DNA from: Helicobacteraceae bacterium
GTDB taxonomy: Bacteria > Campylobacterota > Campylobacteria > Campylobacterales > SZUA-545
Assembly (NCBI GenBank): GCA_031260125.1
Contig: JAIRKM010000019.1
Span: forward strand, 1-36,550
Direction of reading: 5' to 3'
DNA: 36,550 nt
Below, in pieces: positions 36,524 to 36,550 of the stretch. The position numbers and the translations under genes were made by a program. Position 1 is the first letter of the stretch. Every line of letters begins with the position of its first letter. The notes under the pieces are model-generated. The model saw only the letters and a program-made list of their open reading frames with translations, was not told where the DNA came from and did not search any database.

Positions 36524-36550
36524 ACGAATTTGATTAAACCGCTCTCACGC

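Overview
The window looks like a chromosomal segment of a Campylobacterota (epsilonproteobacterial) genome, probably a contig end of a draft or metagenome assembly. The evidence is gene order: gap-pgk-tpiA-fabI, ferredoxin-ndk-DUF177-rpmF-plsX-fabH, cheW/cheA/cheV in one cluster, and rpiB-hypothetical-apt are all arrangements known from Campylobacter or Helicobacter. A coding poly-G tract and weak or absent -35 boxes also fit. Base composition looks near balanced, higher than in Campylobacter jejuni, and I cannot name a genus. Positions 1-90 are almost pure C and are probably an assembly or sequencing artefact.

Layout. 292-1377 (-): beta-class DNA methyltransferase, HinfI-like, low GC. 1485-1569 (-): tRNA-Leu(CAG). 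1598-7337 (-): eight overlapping genes, transcribed gap, pgk, tpiA, fabI, peptide permease, NUDIX hydrolase, tiny membrane protein, HTH protein. rsfS (+) diverges from gap. 7750-14268 (-): a six-gene taxis operon, transcribed beta-propeller-receiver fusion, CheV, CetB-like PAS protein, chemoreceptor, CheA, CheW. 14365-17998 (+): ADP-forming acyl-CoA synthetase, metK, ferredoxin. 18074-22164 (+): ndk, DUF177, rpmF, plsX, fabH, GT4 glycosyltransferase. 22186-23609 (-): nickel/cobalt ECF transporter genes nikQ and nikO. 23750-24609 (-): a sugar methyltransferase gene interrupted by a 9-G tract. 24794-32172 (-), listed in genomic order: typA, exbD, exbB, M48 peptidase, MORN-repeat protein, psd, uup. 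32309-33928 (+): CPA2 cation/proton antiporter. 33952-36510 (-), in genomic order: trpB, apt, a coiled-coil membrane protein, rpiB.

How the genes fit together. The glycolytic block, the ADP-forming synthetase (acetate plus ATP) and the ferredoxin suggest an organism able to conserve energy fermentatively. The taxis operon joins a probable redox sensor (PAS protein plus receptor) to a CheA without the receiver domain common in this phylum. Receiver functions sit in CheV and in an unusual WD-type beta-propeller-receiver fusion. The ndk-fabH operon is a ribosome and lipid growth cluster that ends in a surface-glycan gene.

Main points for a second look: the poly-G methyltransferase gene, which is out of frame at 9 G and restored at 7 or 10 G (predicted phase variation); the propeller-receiver fusion; a MetK with Gln for the catalytic His and an altered GAGDQG motif; a GAPDH that has lost the usual phosphate-binding TTTG loop; and three genes with a -10 box so close to the start codon that leaderless mRNAs are likely.
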